Positions 21,310 through 33,100 of a stretch of DNA of 64,000 nucleotides are shown here, one piece after another; position 1 is the stretch's first letter; each line of letters starts with the position of its first letter. The DNA is from Golubevia sp. BC0850 (Eukaryota; Basidiomycota; Exobasidiomycetes; Golubeviales; Golubeviaceae). A model generated the notes under the pieces. The model had not been told where the DNA came from, searched no databases, and saw only the letters and a program-made list of their open reading frames with translations. The stretch covers positions 496,001 through 560,000 of the forward strand of contig JAAVVG010000013.1 of NCBI GenBank assembly GCA_012976225.1. Direction: 5' to 3'. Made by a program: the position numbers and the translations under genes.

Positions 21310-23608
21310 TTAAAGTTCGTTATGAGCTTTAGCAGAAGCAGAGCTAGCTTTGGCAGAGGCAACTGAGGCGGCACTAGAAGCAGAAATAGAAGCAACCTTA
21401 GCATTTTGTTCAATCTTTCCACTAGCGTCTTGAACTCCACCAAGAACTGATCTAACACCATCCTTCAAAGAGTCGAGGATTCCACCTCCAAAGTGAGAAC
21501 CAGAAGAACCTCCGTAATAAGCTCTGGTGGTTCTTAAGAGTTGGTTACGATCGCTTGGGATCTTGTCAGCGGTTAAGCCGTGAGAGCGGAGAAAACCTTT
21601 TAGACGAGCATCTGACCAAGAGTAGTATTCAGAAGCAGTGTTGGATAGGTTGGAACCGTGTTGAGAAACCATCTTGACTAGTTCGTCACGTTTGGCTTGA
21701 GCATCGCTCTTCATGTACCCGTTGTTGATTAACCACTGAAATGAAAGAAGAGGTAGAAGAGGGTGGAACTCAATAAGGGAATAAGAAAACAGAATTTCTC
21801 AACCCGTTCCCCGCATCGTTCGCTGAACTCACGTTTCTCAAGTCAGAGTCAGTCCAGCTGCTCCAGATCTCATCGTTGGCGTACTTGTAGTTAGATCTAA
21901 CCATCTCGGCGTACTTGTCTCTTGAAGCCTCGAAATCACTCTTGATGACGTTGTTGTCAACCAACCACTTGCGAAGGTCGCTAGTCTTCCAAGAGTCGAA
22001 GACGGTAGAAGTAGTGGAGTAATAGGAATCCTTGGCTAGAGAAAGGTATTCATCACGAGTCTTTTGAGCTGGTGATTTGATGATTCCTTGGTTGACCAAC
22101 CAGTTGTGCTGAAGAAGAGAGGAGAAGAACAGAAAGAAGAGAAGGTTGGTTAGTCTTCGCAGAAGAGAGAGAAGGTCGAGCCACTCAAGCTTCTCGTTGC
22201 ACCTAACTCACGAGGTAGGAATCAGAGAAAGTTTCGTAAGGAGCGTTAACAGTGGTACTGTAAGCATCCTTCATGGAACTTAAGAGCTCATCACGTTTAG
22301 CCTCACTTTTGGTCTTGATGACTCCATTGGCCTCCAACCAACTACGAAGAGTGTTATCATCCCAAGTAGAGTAAACATAATCAGTGGCATCATTATAAGT
22401 AGCAGCTACACCATCAGTAGCTTGAGCGAAAGCAGCGCTACCAGTCTTTGAAGCGCTCTTTGAAAGGTTCTTTGCATCCTTTGAAGCTTGGGAAGCTGCG
22501 CTCTCGATCGACTTAGAGGCACTTGAAGCACTTGCTGGAGCATTCTTTGAGATTGAAGAGGCGACAGATTCAGCTGATTTTGAAGCAGAAACACTTGAAG
22601 AAGAAGCCTGAGAGAGATAAGAATCATAAGATGAAGAGGCCGGATAATAGAGATCAGACAATGCATAGGAAGATGCAGAAGCTGTTGCGTCGTTTAGGTT
22701 CTTGCTCACTTGAGATTGGACTGATGAAGCTAGAGAGTACATGCTGTTGGCAGCATCTGAGGCATATTTCTTTGAACCATCAGTTGCAGCGGCAGCGTAA
22801 GAGCTGACTGAACTATAGTCTTGCTTCGCTAGAACGACTAGTTGTTCCCTGGTTGAAGTTGGAGCGATGACACCACGATCTAGGAGGTAGGAACGTAGGT
22901 CAGATCTGCAGAAGGAAGAAGGGAAGAGAGAGAGGTTGGGGTTAGCAAGGAGGAAGATTCGCGAGTGGCAAGCATTGAAGGTTGCAAGATGTGGGAAGGG
23001 TCTTGTGGAGCTCGAAGATGATCCTCCGGCCAAATTTCTAACACGAGAATGCCATCATCTATTCCAGAATTCAATTATCGAATTGCATACATTCGCTTTC
23101 CAGTGTACGAAGACCCGATCGGTCTTGCCTTCTCTTTGTGCCCATCTGATCCTACTGAGCTCAGACCAGGTTGAAAGTACTCACTCAGTCCAACCGTCGA
23201 AAGCAGCCTTGAAAACCTTTTGTCCACCAGAAGTAGCATCTTGAATCCAATCAGCTTGAGCCTGAGTTAAGAAGTTGGAAGGAGGTGAGGAAAAGAAGGG
23301 TTGAAAACGTGGAAGGTTCACAGGTGGAGGTGAGGAGATGAGGAGAGAGAAGAGGAGAGTTCAAGACGGGGAAAGGGGAAGAGAGTGCAGGTGAAAGAAT
23401 AGTAGATGATGATGAGTAGTAAAATGGATAGAAAGGGGTAGAGAGAGAGTTCAGGGAAGAGGAGGGAAAGAATGAGAGTCAGTAAGTTGGAGTAAAGTGT
23501 TGATCTCTGGCTGATGAGAAGAAGTGTGAATTGAAAACTGACTGGTTGAGCTAAGAGAGAAAGAGAGAAAGCCAACAGGGCGACTGAGATAAATCTGGAA
23601 GAAACCAT
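21310..23608 (-). CDS. Ish1/Msc1-type repeat protein, secretory or nuclear-envelope stress protein
   Basis: Five exons: 23543-23608, 23185-23261, 22212-22905, 21833-22108, 21310-21735; 1539 bases, 512 residues. An N-terminal signal peptide (SSRFISVALLAFSLSLLAQP) is followed by about six copies of the Ish1 motif, pattern W-x-D-x-x-L-R-x-W-L-x-x-N-x-V-I followed by RDELL or RDEYL. A Ser/Ala-rich stretch of about 100 residues separates the first repeat from the rest. In fission yeast Ish1 sits at the nuclear envelope and is induced by stress; Msc1 of budding yeast is related. The C-terminus ends in an Ala/Ser-rich helix. The signal peptide is interrupted by an intron directly after the likely cleavage site. 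Which membrane compartment it occupies here is not shown by the sequence. Confidence 0.87.
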
Positions 23609-24576
23609 GGTGAATAAAATCGAGAGAAGTAGGTTTGGGTGAGGTGAAGAAGAGAAGAAGAGAGAGAGGAAGGAAGGCTTTCTAAAAACAGCTCCACACC
23701 ATTTTCTTTGGACCCTCGTCCAGAATGCAACCTCTTTCAATGTTTTTGCACATTCCACGATTCATCTTAAGATCTTCAGATGGCATTTGCCCATCCAACA
23801 GAGCGAGAGAAAGGCGAGGAGGTGACCCCCTTTCACTCTTTCTCTCTCACTACCCATCTACTCCAGCACTGTCTGCTGTCAGATTTGTTCCCATCTTTCG
23901 GTACTTTGTGGAACAACCCACACCACCAACTAACGTCAGTTGCGTCAAAAACGCAGAATCATCACAAAATCAAACAGTATAGTATAGAAGAAGAAAAATG
24001 GAACAGTTCGTCCTTATTAGGACCTAACAAATCCAAAATTCTAATTGCATTGGACTTTTGACTTTTTTAATGGTTTGCAGCATATTCACTCATCTTCGTA
24101 GGACGGAGAGTCATAGAAAGAAGGCGTGCTTTAATACAGGATTAGAGGAAGAGTTCTTACGGTAAAGGTGCGAATCGATCTCAAAGGAGCGATCAAAACA
24201 AGTAGAGGTTTCCGGGGGCTGAGAGAGATGAAATAGATTGATGAATTGGAAAGAGGAGTCAGAAGATGAGAAGAGGGTTGGGAGATGGGTGTGCTGCGAC
24301 TGAGGGTGACCTGCTGTCCACTGAACCATCTCGTTACTAATTAACCCTTGCTACATCACTGGTCTGGACAACTTTTCAATTCATCTGTCGTGATGTGTTC
24401 AAGAGCACTGCGACACCCTTTCCTTCCTTTATAAAGTGATGCAAATTCCGTCACAAGACCTCACCGCCTCTGCCCTTGCCTTCGCATCCAACCACTCCAA
24501 CACCCTCCTTTGCGTCTTCCTTTACTACACTCCTCCCTCCATCTTCAACTAGTAAAAGACTACTCACCGAAAACGA
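23609..24576. other. Intergenic region, no gene seen
   Basis: Nearly 1 kb between the start of the Ish1-repeat gene and the stop of eL41. No frame with protein-like composition or consistent splice sites was found. It holds the promoter of the Ish1-repeat gene and the 3' untranslated region of eL41. Confidence 0.5.
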
Positions 24577-24654
24577 TTACTTGGATCTGGCTCTCATCTT
24601 TCTTCTTTTACGACGAAGTCTTCTCATACGCTTCTTTCTCCACTTAGCTCTCAT
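24577..24654 (-). CDS. RPL41: Ribosomal protein eL41 (25 residues)
   Basis: The 26-codon frame starts at ATG 24654 and encodes MRAKWRKKRMRRLRRKRRKM followed by RARSK and TAA. This is the universally conserved 25-residue basic peptide of the large ribosomal subunit, with 16 Arg/Lys residues. It is so short that length-based gene finders miss it. The sequence upstream has gtgagt near 24865 and tag or aag near 24660, so a 5'-untranslated intron is likely, as is common for ribosomal protein genes. The identification is firm because length, order of residues and ending all match. Confidence 0.95.
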   Translation of the reverse strand: MRAKWRKKRMRRLRRKRRKMRARSK

Positions 24655-25562
24655 CTTGTCAACGCTAGAAAAACAAAAACCAAGCCCGAAAGAGAAATGA
24701 TCCAAAGAGAGGAGAGGAAACGAAACCAAAGGAGGAGGAAAGAAGGGGAAATGAGAGGAGAGAAGAATTCAGCAAAAAGTAGGAAGAAGCAAACCAGCTG
24801 ATGAACGAGCTTCAAGAACGTAATGCTTTGATCAAGGAGAAGAAGGCTTGAAGAGAGAAAGGTACTCACACTTATTGAAAAGTTGGAAAAAAGATTAAAG
24901 GAGTGGTGAGGAGAAGAGATCAAAAGATGTGCAGCGCGAATGAAGGTTTTGTTCGAATCTGGAAATGGCTTACGTAAGACTTCTGCGGCGCGCGCCTACA
25001 AGAAGGAAGGCGTAGGGAAGGCGCTGGAAGGATTTCGAAAAAAGCCTGCCAAAGATCCTATAAAAGAAGGAAGACATACTGATACGAATTGAGGGATCAG
25101 AGAAGGAAAGTGAGAAGGGTTGAAGGGGGGAGAAAAGTACTTCGAAGTCGGTTGAGGGTCTGATGTTGGATCGAAGTCTTTCGATGAGATTCAGAGTCGT
25201 TCACGAGGTGTTCAAAATGAGTTAAAAAATGATTTAAGAAATTCAAAAAAGGTCCGGATGAGTTTGCATTGATACAGTAAAAGAGGAAGGATAGAGGCTG
25301 GAGCTTGGAAACCATAAATGAATGAACAAAAATTGAAACGATGACCAGAAGTGGAAACAGGGGCGGAATCTCAAGAATAGAAAAACATAATAGAAAGGAA
25401 AACGAATGGAAAGAAAGAGAGAGAAAGAGAAAGGAGTCCATCGCTTTATTGGTTGATTGAGAGAGATTCTTGAGACTAATGATACATTGTTAGAGACCTT
25501 GACAGAAGCTTGCCTTGCATCTAAGTTGCTGTTTTGTTATGAATTTGATCGATCCCAACATT
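24655..25562. other. Upstream region of RPL41
   Basis: About 0.9 kb without another gene. It is expected to contain the promoter and leader intron of RPL41 and the 3' flank of the next minus-strand gene. Purine-rich on the plus strand, hence pyrimidine-rich in the sense of RPL41, as in many highly expressed fungal promoters. Confidence 0.45.
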
Positions 25563-26420
25563 TTAATGCCAGCTCAACTTCATGTTTCCACCATCAGCAC
25601 CTAAATCAAAGTGACTTAAGATCTCTTCCAAAAGATCATCCGGACTTTTATTGACAGCTTGAGTTGGAGAAGGTCTTTTGGAAGTTCTCTTAACGGTTGA
25701 GACAGCTAATGGAGTGTATTCATCATCTCTAGCAGCAATAGGTTGAGCAGTTGGAAAAGCAGGAGATGAAGTTACAGTTTCTCCGGAAGTTGAGGTAGAA
25801 GTTGAAGCTGCTTCAACCTTGAGGTTTGCAGTTGGGAAGTTTTCAATTGAAGAGATAGTTGAAGTTGGAGTGGTAGATGTTGAGGTGGAAGTAGAATCAG
25901 GGTTGAAAGGTTCAGCAGTTGGGAAATTCTCCTTTTCATTTGCATTGTTAGCTCTAACAATCAAATGATCTGACCAAATGATCCCGTCATTTCTTTTGAC
26001 ACCATCTAGAGCCTTTCCCCAGTGAGGTTTCTGAGCTTTGATTCTTCTACCTCTGATATGTAAATCGTGGTTACCATTTCTAATTCTTTCTTCTTCATCG
26101 TTGATTGATAGATGTCTTTGAACGATCTTGGTAGATGCTCTCTCTCCTTTTGAAATGATCTTGTCTGATAGGACAGCTTCATCAATCTCTACTAGATGAG
26201 ATCTAGTTGTGAAAGACTTTGTATGAACTCTTAAAGCTGAAGTTGATGGGATTGAGATGAGTAGAAGACAGGTCATTAGAAGTAAGAAGGAAAGGAGCTT
26301 GGAAGTGGATGCCGATTTACGAATCGTTTTTGATGGAACTTGTTTTGAAGATTTAGAAGTCGAAGAAGTAGAAGGCAAATCTTTGACGGTTGAAACTACT
26401 GCGTAGATATCGTTGAACAT
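25563..26420 (-). CDS. Hypothetical membrane-anchored or secreted protein with FPTA repeats
   Basis: Single exon, 285 residues, ATG-initiated. A hydrophilic Ser/Lys/Thr-rich N-terminus of about 40 residues precedes one hydrophobic helix (LLSFLLLMTCLLLISIPSTSA), so it may be a type II membrane protein or have an internal signal anchor. The middle part is charged; the last third carries three spaced copies of a short motif, ENFPTAEPF, ENFPTANL and PAFPTAQPI, set in Ser/Thr-rich linkers with di-basic sites (VKR, SKR) nearby. I recognise no family. Repeated motifs separated by dibasic sites occur in processed secreted peptides of fungi, but this is only a possibility. Confidence 0.6.
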   Translation of the reverse strand: MFNDIYAVVSTVKDLPSTSSTSKSSKQVPSKTIRKSASTSKLLSFLLLMTCLLLISIPSTSALRVHTKSFTTRSHLVEIDEAVLSDKIISKGERASTKIVQRHLSINDEEERIRNGNHDLHIRGRRIKAQKPHWGKALDGVKRNDGIIWSDHLIVRANNANEKENFPTAEPFNPDSTSTSTSTTPTSTISSIENFPTANLKVEAASTSTSTSGETVTSSPAFPTAQPIAARDDEYTPLAVSTVKRTSKRPSPTQAVNKSPDDLLEEILSHFDLGADGGNMKLSWH

Positions 26421-27264
26421 GGTTGGATGAGAGAGATAAATGTTAAGAGCGTTGAAGTAGGTTCCTTAAAGAGTTGGTTGACGATCTTGTACTTAAAGAA
26501 CGAAAGGAGATGAAGTTGTTGAAAGTTGAAAGTAAACCGAAGAGTGAACTAGGTTGTAGAGGGTTGACTTCTTAAGAGGTGGGGAGGGTAAGAAGTGAGA
26601 TGAGATGAGATGAGAAGATGAAGTGAAGAGAAAGAAGCGACGAAATCTATCCCGTTTTATACATTCTAAAAAATACCTAGGTTCTAGGACGGACTCGAAC
26701 CGGTAGAGATTTGGATGGGTGTAAAGACCTGCACTGGCTTCAGTTTGGAAACTGGACTGGGTTGGATGCGCACCTAACAAACAGTTGGGTCTTGACGCGG
26801 AATCGTCAAAGACTGACGACTCAAGGAACATCTGTAACTGAAATCGGATGAGAACCTAGATCCAGGACCAGATTGGAGGGAAAGTGACGTGGGATGACGG
26901 GCTGGACGGTCAGGAGAGACAGAGGATGACGGTAAGGCTATCTTCTCCGCAGTTGCCAGGCTAGACTTTCGAGATCCATGACTGACTATCTAAGTAATAG
27001 TTATCGTTAAATCCGCTTTGATATCATGACTTGAGAAGGAGGAGTGTTGGGGAGAGAGAAGGAGGACAGGCAAAGGCAAATCCTCTCCACGCTTCGACCT
27101 CTTGAGACCATCCATCATTTCAGCTCTCCGTCCTCATCAACTCTCTCATCCCTATTCTTTTTCTTTAAACTTCACAAAGGAACCTAAGCTCAGACTCACT
27201 TTCTCAGTGTAACAAGAACCTCGACTGTCCTTCTCTACTTCCTCTGGGAAGCGTGTATCTCATA
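26421..27264. other. Intergenic region with a Pol III-like B box
   Basis: No protein gene seen. On the minus strand near 26690-26705 there is a perfect B-box word GGTTCGAGTCC, followed by the short palindrome CCTAGAACCTAGG and a T6 run (about 26665-26670). No cloverleaf can be folded around it. Confidence 0.4.
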
Positions 27265-29647
27265 ATGGACGATAACTTCGATTTGTATGGTGTAAGTTTA
27301 CGACTCTCATGTTTTTGAAGGTGCTGGGAATGACCTCTTGGGGATGTAGACAAGTTCATAGGCGGATGATAGCAGGAATTGGCAGGATGAAGGGAAGATT
27401 GGGAGCATGCTGGACAAGTCAAAAGGAACGAATCAGATGTAAGGCTCTCTATCATCACCTCTTTCGATTAACTTCTGTTCTGTAGAACTTGCCTTTGTTC
27501 AGAAAGGGATAGAGTTCTCCGACTTGTAACTCATGACTTACCCATTTCCACTGTAATCCTATCTTCCTTCTCTATCTTCCATTTCCTTTTGTCTCTCTCT
27601 CTCTCTCCCTCTCTCTTCTCTTTTCTTCTCTTCCTTCCCTTGCCATGTCAATCCTTCTGCATCAAATTTCGGAATCAAATATCTAAAGGACGATCTTTAC
27701 TCAGATGTGAAAGTTGAAGAAGAGCAGCCAATAAAGGAAGAATCTCATCAGAGTAGTGGTAGCGGAGCTGTAAAGAGACAGAGGGAGGATAGTGCTACTG
27801 AAGAGGTGAGTAAGCAGACACTTTGAATATAGCTCTACAGGAGAAGATCATCAACCAGGCAGAATGGCAAGAGGTAGTGAGGATCAGCTTTCGAACTGGC
27901 AGAAAGAAGGTGCCAACAACAGTCTCCCTCTCCCTTGTCTATTCGGTCATCAATGACCATTGAATTAGACCAAATTAAAAGTTTCGAGTCTCTCATTCCA
28001 AAGAATGAAGAAGAGACAGGCCCTTGCCCTCCAATCTTCCTCTAACCCTCCAAAACCTTTCCTCTCCTCCTCCCACGCAGCGCAATCACTTCAATTCTCA
28101 ATCAGAATCTTCATCTTCCGAAAGGAAATTAGCTCCAGCTCCTTTAAAGCCTCTAACCAACAAACCTAAAGTCTCAGATCCAAGCATTCAGAACGCTCTT
28201 TATGTTGCTGAACTTAATTGGGTTAGTCTTCCTTTTGTTCCCTGTGTTTTGACCTTCTGTTCTACCCGAAAATGCTTTTTTTGGGGTAGACTCTAAAGAT
28301 CTTGCGGGGAAAGATTCAAGTGGACCTCTGTTGACACTCTGTGCTCTCTTTCTCCTCCCTCCTTTCTCTTTTGAACATTCGAATGATCTGGTTTTCATAT
28401 CCTGAATTCAACAGTGGTCAACAGATGAACAACTTCGTCAAGCGGCAAGAGAAGCTGGATTGAACATCGAGTTAGGAGACATCTCTTTCTCTGAACATAA
28501 AGTTAATGGAAAGTCGAAAGGGTGAGTTTCCCCAAGTTTGACCTTCGATTCAACTTCAGAAGGCTCTTTACTTCGGAAACCCTTAACTGACTGCGACTCT
28601 GTATCTTTTCCATGTGGTTTCACCTTGAACAGAACTGCTTGGATCGAAATGAACAGCGAAGATGAAGCTAGAACTCTTTTGAGGTGGTTTGAGAATAAGT
28701 GAGTGTCTCAAAAGTTCAGAAGTTCAATCCTGAAGAAGTGGAAGTTCTGACGATATCTTTCTTTGAACAGTGATTTTGGTGGAAAGAGAGCTTTAGTGAC
28801 TCTATCGACTTCAGCCAATGGAAACCCATTCAGGAATGCTGGAAAGGGTGAGCATCTATTCCTTCGTTCTACCTTCATCTCTTTCTCAATTGCATTCAGT
28901 TAAAATCTCTCATTGAAATGCTTTCTGAACTCTTTACTGTTTCTCTCTTCTCGCCCTCTGTTCCCCTTCAGACAACTCCGGCAACAAAGGAGGAGATCGA
29001 CAAGGAAACAATCGTCAGGGAGGAATGAACAACAACCGAGGAAACAATCGAGGTGGAATGAACAACAACATGGGTGGTGGAAATAGAAACAACAATGACA
29101 TGCAATCTGCTCCAATAGTTGGAGCTCCGATTAGAATGGGAGGACCTACGCCTACTGGGCCTGGAATGTCTGGAATTCCTTCTGGTCCAGCTGGAATGAA
29201 TCCTATGATGATGGGAATGATGGGTGGAGGAAGAGGTGGAATGGCAGGAGGCCAGAATTTCAATATGGGAGGTATGGGAGGTGGGTTTGGAAGAGGTGGG
29301 GCAAGAGGTGGTTATAATAATAGAGGGAGAGGTGGTATGATGAACAATGGTGGAGGGGGGATGATGGGAATGGGTGGAATGAGTATGAATGGAATGATGG
29401 GTGGTCAAGGTCATTTCGTGAGTTACGAGAGATTGACGAAGCGTGAGAGGATTTTTCGCGTTTGACCCTGACAACATTCTTCTTCTTCTCGTTTTCTTCG
29501 ATTCAAAATCTCTAGAATCCTCAATTCTTCCAAGGTGCAGGTGGGATGGGAGGAAATAACATGATGGGAGGAAATAATGGCGGAGGAGGCGGAGGTGATG
29601 ATCGTGCAAGCAAGAGACATAGAATGGATGAAGGTCAAGGTCAATAA
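27265..29647 (+). CDS. RRM protein with Gly/Met/Asn-rich tail, resembling CPSF6/CFIm68
   Basis: Eight exons: 27265-27291, 27689-27805, 28081-28221, 28415-28521, 28633-28698, 28771-28847, 28972-29417, 29516-29647; 1113 bases, 370 residues. The start [13 protein letters not shown] is acidic and aromatic like the N-terminus of this family. One RRM follows at about residues 90-175, with RNP2 as LYVAEL, the typical [11 protein letters not shown] helix, and a weak RNP1 (SKGTAWIEM). The rest is Gly, Met, Asn and Arg-rich with RGG-like motifs and a basic-acidic end (SKRHRMDEG). In animals CPSF6 is part of cleavage factor Im, acting in mRNA 3'-end processing; whether the fungal protein does the same is inference. 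The RRM is interrupted by four introns. Confidence 0.82.
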
Positions 29648-30193
29648 AAACAACCTTTCAGACTTCTTCTCTATTCCTTCAATAGAGACTGCTTCCGGGT
29701 TTCAAACCCTTTGCCCTTCTCGTTCTCTGTATCTTCTGGTTCAAGACAAACCCCCTCTCTTTCAACTCTTTCTCTACGTGCTATACTTTATCAGATATTT
29801 GCTCTGAAATTTTGAAGAAGTAATCGTCATTTGACTGAGGTTGGCTTTGATCAAAGCTGTGAAGTCATCCTCTTAACGAGATGCTGTCGATCAACATTCT
29901 TGGATTCGGACTGTTCCAAGATTCAGGCTTTCAGAAAGAGAGAGTGAAGATGCAGAGGTGAGATTGTAACTCAAGAATGGGTTAGAAATACATGCGAGAG
30001 AGGTTGGAGATATACAGAAAAATAGAAAAGAAGAATTACAAGGATGAGTAGACTTGAATGAGTAGCTTGAGGCCGATCAAACTCAACAAATTGCGCTAGA
30101 GCGGGAACACTGGAGAAGCTTGAGAAAGGATTGAGATGACTGAGAGAAGGAAGCAGGACGAAAAGAGTTCCTTGACACCAATTTCCTACTTTA
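29648..30193. other. Shared 3' region of the RRM gene and FCP1
   Basis: 545 bp between two facing stop codons; no coding signal found. Confidence 0.55.
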
Positions 30194-33100
30194 CTAGTCA
30201 TCATCGTCTTCTCCCAATTGCAATTCCAAATCATCCTCCAACTGCCTCAAGAAGCTTTGATCGATTTCACTTCCATCAGTATCCTGACTAGCAGGCATCT
30301 GATCTCCATCTTCGTCTCTCAGCTCGGAAACAGTCTGATCTCCATTGTCTCTTCTCTTGCCTCGCATCTTCGAGCTTCCAACACTTCCACCAGCATCGTC
30401 ATTCTCATCGTCCATGGTTTGAGATTGCTTCAACTTGGAGAAACTAGATTTCGATTTGTCTTTGACCAATCTTCGCCTTTTGTTCTGATTATCCAGATTT
30501 CCTCCATCTTCTCCTTCATTATCCGTCGACGCTCCGGAAGCATTTCTTGACCGAGTTGAACTTGATGTCGAATATCTAGCTCGTTTGACGTTTGATTTCG
30601 GTAGAAGAGATTTGAGACCGCTCCGACTTCGATTGCTGTTCGCAATGGAGAGGAAGAAGGGACGACAAGTTAGAAAGGCATGATTCAGCTTCCCAATAGC
30701 AGAGGGAAGAGACTTACCTGGCATCAGTTCCATATCCGGCATCCGTGTCTTCATCGTCATCATCATCGTCCGACAAGAAAGCGTCAACCTCAGCAGCCGC
30801 ATCGTCCCAAGCGAATTCCGCCATTTCTTCTTCATCTTGAGAATTTTCAACTTCCCTTCCCTGACCATTTCCGCCCATCGCCATTCCCATTCCCGCCAAG
30901 TGACTCTCTCCGTTCTCTTCACCTCCAAGGTCCTCCTCTACCAATGCAGCCATGATCATTCGATCAGCAGCTTCATCGCTTGCCGAGACTATCGGAGCAT
31001 CAGGGAGCTCAGGTGAAGGTCGGTTTCTTGATCTTGAGGTTTCTTCAGAGATAGGTAAAAGATGAGGTTCTTCTGGTAGACGTTCCCAATTAGCAATTGA
31101 CTCATTAAACCAACTCGGCGAAACGACTGAAATTGAACGATGTATCTGACCAACATTCACTTTCTCTGTGTCGCTTCTGGCGGCTACGATATGAGTGACT
31201 GACTTGTTAACCTGTAGATAGCATTTGGCTCCGAAGTCTTCAGCCATTCTCCAGACGTCGGTGCTTTGAAAGGGGAGAGAGAAGATTGTTCGAAGAGACC
31301 GAGAGGGAAAGGAGTAAAATAAGTCAGTAAAGTATAGCTTGAGATCTCGTTATGAAAACTTTGGCAGACAGGCTAGTCAAGAAGGACTCACTAGACAGGG
31401 TCACTCTCCAAAGTCCACATACTAGAGAAGACGATTCCACATCCCCTGAAAACAGCAGCTTTGAGAGAACCAATGATGTCTTCGACTTTGGGTTTAGGTC
31501 TCATCGCCGCTTCAATCATTTCTTTCTCATTCGTCGTTGTTGTTGAGGGTGATTTCTTTTGGCCTTTGTTCGATCGAGACGTTTCGACGCTGTCCCATTC
31601 GAGGTACCAGCGAGAGTGAACCTCTGTAAGAATCTAGAAAGAGGTGAAATAGAAGAACTCAGTTAGTAAAAGGAGGGGGATCTTTGTCTAAAACGAATCA
31701 AGAATAGAACTGGGTCAACTTCGACTAACCTTTTCCAGTCTGTCCAATTCCCAATCGTCATTGCTCAAGACTGCTCTAGTAGTAGCAGCGATCTCATTCA
31801 GATCGACAGATGGACCAGCAGTGGAATCTGGGCTCATAGTTTGATCTCCATCATCTTCATCTTCAGCTTGTGCCACATCTCCTCCTTCTCCGTCCGTCGT
31901 CTTCGTCTGCTCCTTCTCCGATTTCACTTCTCCCGCAACTAAAGTCTCTGTTCCACTTTCAGACTTCTCGCTGGTAGAGGAAGAGGTTGAGATGGAAGAG
32001 CCAGCTTCTTCGCTGGAGGAAGAAGTCCCTTCGGTTTTCAGTTTCTCATCTTTAGCCTTTTGCATCCTAGCCAAAGGTCGATTTTCTCGCTGTTCATTGA
32101 GTGTGATCTTCTGACTTTGAGCTTGCTTTTCGGTGACTGAATCGCCGTCTCCGTTGCCCAGTGGGGTTGAAGTAGATGAGACTCCATCTCCGGCGGTCGT
32201 CAGAGGAGGTGAATTGGTCGATGAACTCGCTGGTTGGGAAACCGAACCGGAGGATAAAGTTGAATTGGAATTAGAGGCGGAAGAATCACTTGAAGGTTCT
32301 GAAGGCGGAGGGGAAGGCAGAGCCCCAGTTGGAGCTTCTGGAACTGGAGGGAGGAAAGCTCCGTTGATATCTCCTGTAGCAGGGAAGAAAGTGTCTATAA
32401 GAAAGAGATAGAGATAGTCAGAGAGTGGAACAGAATGAGATGATCTCAGATTGTCGATAAAGAAAGGGAAAGAAAACTCACAAGGAATGACCTTGACCAG
32501 ATTGGGACTCCACTCCCAAACATCAGCCCTGTCATCAATAGCCACCACCATACTTGTATCATTGAAGAGTCTTCCCAAACTCTTTCTCAACATGCTACCA
32601 CTTTCATCTCTACTCAGAATCCGATTTCCAAAGAATTTCCCCTCTTTATCGATGAGCTTGCAGACGCAATCTGCATAAGCTCTCGTCCCCATAGTATAAA
32701 CGTGCAGCTGGTATTTCTGAGAGAGTCTTGTTAGAAAATCTTGTAATCCAGGCCTGGGTTTGACGTAATAAAACATTCCACCTAATAAAGTTGCTCTTCT
32801 TATCCTCTCTGCAGTCGAGTGGTTTTCCTTTGGTGCTTCTTGTTCTTCATCTTGGGATTCATCTTTAGCTTTTCCTTTTCCTTTTCCCTTTCCCTTACTT
32901 CCTTTAGATTCTTCTTCGTCTTCAAAGATGATCTCTTTTCCATCGCCTCCTAGATAGAACTTCCCAACGTCTTTCAGAACTTCGTGATTAGGATTGGATT
33001 CATCATTCATGAATTCTCCAACACTTCGATCTACTGTTGCATGAATGATCGTTTGATCTAAATCAATTACCAGAGCTAACTTTCTTTGACTTAACAGATG

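Noticed and set aside
26660-26760. A second tRNA gene on the minus strand
   Set aside because: The B box is perfect, but T stem, acceptor stem and A box do not form; kept only as a Pol III-like signal.
28968-29609. A 213-codon minus-strand frame rich in His and Ser
   Set aside because: It is the antisense shadow of the Gly/Met/Asn-rich tail of the RRM protein; repetitive codons keep the opposite strand open.
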